Below, piece after piece: positions 61,936-64,000 of a stretch of 64,000 bases of DNA (position 1 is the first letter of the stretch; the number at the start of each line of letters is the position of its first letter). The position numbers were made by a program, and so were the translations under genes. The notes under the pieces were generated by a model. That model was not told the origin of the DNA. It did no database searches and saw only the letters and a program-made list of their open reading frames with translations. The DNA comes from Paenibacillus eucommiae (GTDB lineage Bacteria > Bacillota > Bacilli > Paenibacillales > NBRC-103111), in the NCBI RefSeq assembly GCF_017874215.1, contig NZ_JAGGLB010000002.1, positions 186,001-250,000 of the forward strand, read 5' to 3'.

Positions 61936-63465
61936 TCATTTCACATAACCTAATGCTTTCAGCTCTGATTCAGCTTTCTGTGTGCGTTCAGGTAAATAGA
62001 AGGTCGAATTCAGCTTCTCCACATAGGCGTCAAATTCTGCAAGCGGTCTTTTATCATACATAAACTTAATAAGCTCTTCATATTCATAGCGCTCATCGGC
62101 AATAACTTGTTCAGGAAGGGAAACAAAGGAACTGTACACATTAATGCGCGGTAAATTCTTGGCGAAATCAATCTCAGTCTCCTGATCCGGGAATTTAGCT
62201 TTCAAATAATCCATCTCATTGCGGCCAGTCAGCTGTACTTGCCAAGCATAGGCTGTTTCCGTAATCGCTGGCAGTACTTTGACTTTACCGTCTACCATTT
62301 CAAAATGCTTGCCTTCAATACCGTAGTTGACAGTCAATTGTCCCTTGCCCGGATCGGTAATGTAGTTCAGGTATTCGAGCACTTTATCGAGTTTTTCCGG
62401 TTCTTTCTCCAGTGCTTTGGACAGTACAATCATCGGGCCGCTGCTGCCGACATCCCAAATACTGAAATACTTGCCGCCTGGACCGGTCAAAGCGTCAAGC
62501 TGTATCCACTCAGCGTTCGCATTAATATCCTTATAAGTCTTCTTCGCTGCTTCTGTAGCAATGGCAGACCAATTGATTGCGATCACGCCTGCCTGACCTT
62601 TGAATGCCTTATCCAGCGGATTTTGGTTCGTTACAATTTCAGGATCCACAACCCCTGATTTGATCAGACCGGCAATAAAGCCAAGCGCGTCTTTCGTAAT
62701 CGGATCTGTCGTAGAATAAACGACTTTATTGTCTCTAATCATCCAATGTCCGGGAGGGGCAATGCCAAATGTAGAGAAAATCCCGTTGAATGCCGGGAGA
62801 TCTGCACCCGTCAGCCCGTAAGTATCCTTCTTGTTGTTTCCGTCCGGATCCTTTTCCGTAAATGCGACGAGTACCTCTTTAAACTCTTCCAGCGTTGTTG
62901 GCACTTTCATGTCCAGCTTTTTTAACCAATCAGCGCGAATCCAATAGGAGTCCATCGGAATCGAAGGCCGTTTCGCTAAAGCATACATTTTTCCATTAAA
63001 CATCCCTTTTTTCAGATCTGTCTCGGTATATGCGTTTTTAATGTTCGGGAGCTTATCGAGATAATTGCCAATATCCAGCAAAAGATCCTGTTCCACAAAC
63101 GTCTTCAGCGTGCCTTGGGTAACCCCAAACACATCAGGTGGCGTACCCCCGGCAATTCTTGCTGTAAGCACTTGATGATACTCCGTAATCCCGATATTAA
63201 AGTCCATTTCCATGTTCAAATCCTTGTTCAGCTGCTGCAAAATCGGATCTTCCTCCTGTGGAGGATTTCCGCCGCTGCCGGCAATAAATACGCTAAATTT
63301 GACAGGCTCCGCTGGTTTTGCCGTTTCCTTAGCACCTTGATCAGTCTGTTCAGGGGTTGGGGATGTGCTTCCAGCTGGTTCTTTTTTCTTGTCTGCCGCG
63401 CAAGCAGTGAGTACTAATCCAACACATAATAACAGCACGATGAAGCCACTTTTCCAATTTTGCAT
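61936..63465 (-). CDS. LplA-type ABC solute-binding lipoprotein
   Basis: 509 aa from ATG 63465. Lipoprotein signal LVLTACAADKKK, then a large binding protein like LplA/YtcQ: KFSVFIAGSGGNPPQEEDPI, LLDIGNYLDKLPNIKNAYTE, KRPSIPMDSYWIRADWLKKL and the C-terminal EELIKFMYDKRPLAEFDAYV. These proteins serve oligosaccharide importers with two permeases and a shared ATPase, often for pectin or heparin-like fragments. It lies directly after the permease gene (35 bp). Confidence 0.92.
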   Translation of the reverse strand: MQNWKSGFIVLLLCVGLVLTACAADKKKEPAGSTSPTPEQTDQGAKETAKPAEPVKFSVFIAGSGGNPPQEEDPILQQLNKDLNMEMDFNIGITEYHQVLTARIAGGTPPDVFGVTQGTLKTFVEQDLLLDIGNYLDKLPNIKNAYTETDLKKGMFNGKMYALAKRPSIPMDSYWIRADWLKKLDMKVPTTLEEFKEVLVAFTEKDPDGNNKKDTYGLTGADLPAFNGIFSTFGIAPPGHWMIRDNKVVYSTTDPITKDALGFIAGLIKSGVVDPEIVTNQNPLDKAFKGQAGVIAINWSAIATEAAKKTYKDINANAEWIQLDALTGPGGKYFSIWDVGSSGPMIVLSKALEKEPEKLDKVLEYLNYITDPGKGQLTVNYGIEGKHFEMVDGKVKVLPAITETAYAWQVQLTGRNEMDYLKAKFPDQETEIDFAKNLPRINVYSSFVSLPEQVIADERYEYEELIKFMYDKRPLAEFDAYVEKLNSTFYLPERTQKAESELKALGYVK

Positions 63466-63500
63466 ATAAACGACCGCCTCTCTCTTCATATCATTGAATG

Positions 63501-64000
63501 TCAGCCCTTAACTGAACCCAGAAGAACACCTTTGGTGAAATACTTTTGAATAAACGGATACACCATCACGATGGGCAGTGCCGTTAGCACAACCGCGGCC
63601 ATTTGCAGAGATACCGTAGGCAGCGTTTCCTCCACGTTGAGTTCCGCCGAGCCTTGCGTAGATCTCAATATGGTCTGCAAAATAACCTGCAGGGGATGCA
63701 GCTTGCGATCACTAATGTAAATAATAGCGGAGAAAAACTCATTCCAGTGCCCTACCGCATAAAAAAGTCCAACAGTTGCCATGATCGGCAGTGACAAAGG
63801 AAGCACAATACGAATCATAATATTCGTTTCTCCCGCACCATCGATTCGGGCCGCCTCATCCAAGCTTTCCGGCAAATTTTCATAGAACGCTTTCATTACC
63901 AAAAGATTGAATGAGCCTATCGCACTGGGAATAATCATAGCCCAAACTGAATCGAGCAGGCCAGTCGCTTTTACAATTAAATAGGTTGGAATCATGCCCC
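63501..64000 (-). CDS. LplC-type ABC sugar permease, 3' part
   Basis: The gene enters from the right edge; about 166 C-terminal codons are present. GMIPTYLIVKATGLLDSVWA starts the visible part, the EAA loop is SLDEAARIDGAGETNIMIRI, followed by VLPLSLPIMATVGLFYAVG, and the end is FTKGVLLGSVKG. About four membrane helices are seen. Pair of the binding protein just downstream; an LplB-like partner should lie beyond the window. Confidence 0.93.
   Translation of the reverse strand, partial: GMIPTYLIVKATGLLDSVWAMIIPSAIGSFNLLVMKAFYENLPESLDEAARIDGAGETNIMIRIVLPLSLPIMATVGLFYAVGHWNEFFSAIIYISDRKLHPLQVILQTILRSTQGSAELNVEETLPTVSLQMAAVVLTALPIVMVYPFIQKYFTKGVLLGSVKG

Overview
The window looks like chromosome of a Gram-positive, endospore-forming member of Bacillales, most likely Paenibacillus or a close relative. 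The evidence is strong AGGAGG-type ribosome sites with many GTG and TTG starts, S-layer-homology (SLH) surface proteins, lipoprotein signal peptides, a YheC/YheD spore-coat-type ATP-grasp protein, a ccpN/ppsR pair, sugar ABC operons that lack their own ATPase, and several AraC regulators. No rRNA, tRNA, CRISPR array, prophage or complete insertion sequence was seen. One degraded IS3-family copy is present.

Layout. 1-3.7 kb: 5' end of an SLH protein, an AraC regulator and a divergent MacB-like ABC transporter. 3.7-8.1 kb: a gluconeogenic switch on the minus strand, made of pyruvate phosphate dikinase, a CcpN-like CBS/HTH repressor and the PPDK regulatory kinase/phosphorylase. 8.2-10.2 kb: a zinc-ribbon protein and NAD(P)HX repair (nnrD/E). 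10.2-11.8 kb: a gene-free repeat region and the IS3 remnant. 11.9-19.3 kb: a GIY-YIG/DUF2087 pair, a CPBP protease, a two-component system, a YitT protein, a CorA transporter and two small stress proteins. 19.4-31.2 kb: AraC/metabolic gene pairs, panD, a threonine synthase-like enzyme, YheC/D, a polysaccharide deacetylase, glycerate kinase and small proteins.

31.2-38.4 kb: a cobalamin riboswitch with a terminator platform precedes five same-strand genes. These encode an SLH-anchored protein built like transcobalamin (alpha-toroid repeats plus two DUF4430 domains), a DUF4430 lipoprotein, and the T, fused A-A and S parts of an ECF transporter. The set reads as a surface-to-membrane B12 capture and import system and is the most interesting gene system here.

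38.4-48.9 kb: a UbiA prenyltransferase, an AraC/glycosidase pair, alr and ald with matching upstream regulatory blocks, small proteins, and a PlsY paralogue coupled to a GNAT-aminotransferase fusion. 49.0-56.8 kb: a GntR-controlled sugar or sugar-acid operon (two permeases, binding lipoprotein, dehydrogenase, AGE-family epimerase, LarA-like protein); both of its promoters carry the same FadR-type operator over the -10 box. 57.2-64.0 kb: a second catabolic operon (LplC/LplA-type transport, FAD oxidoreductase, beta-propeller protein) that runs off the window.

The gene-free stretches hold two families of dispersed repeats. One is a ~260-bp element that folds into a long branched hairpin (three copies plus a fragment). 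The other is arrays of ~23-27-bp palindromes whose centres are spaced 51-52 and 61-62 bp apart, about five and six helical turns. Two genes (ccpN-like and glycerate kinase) seem to begin with AUC where relatives have AUG.
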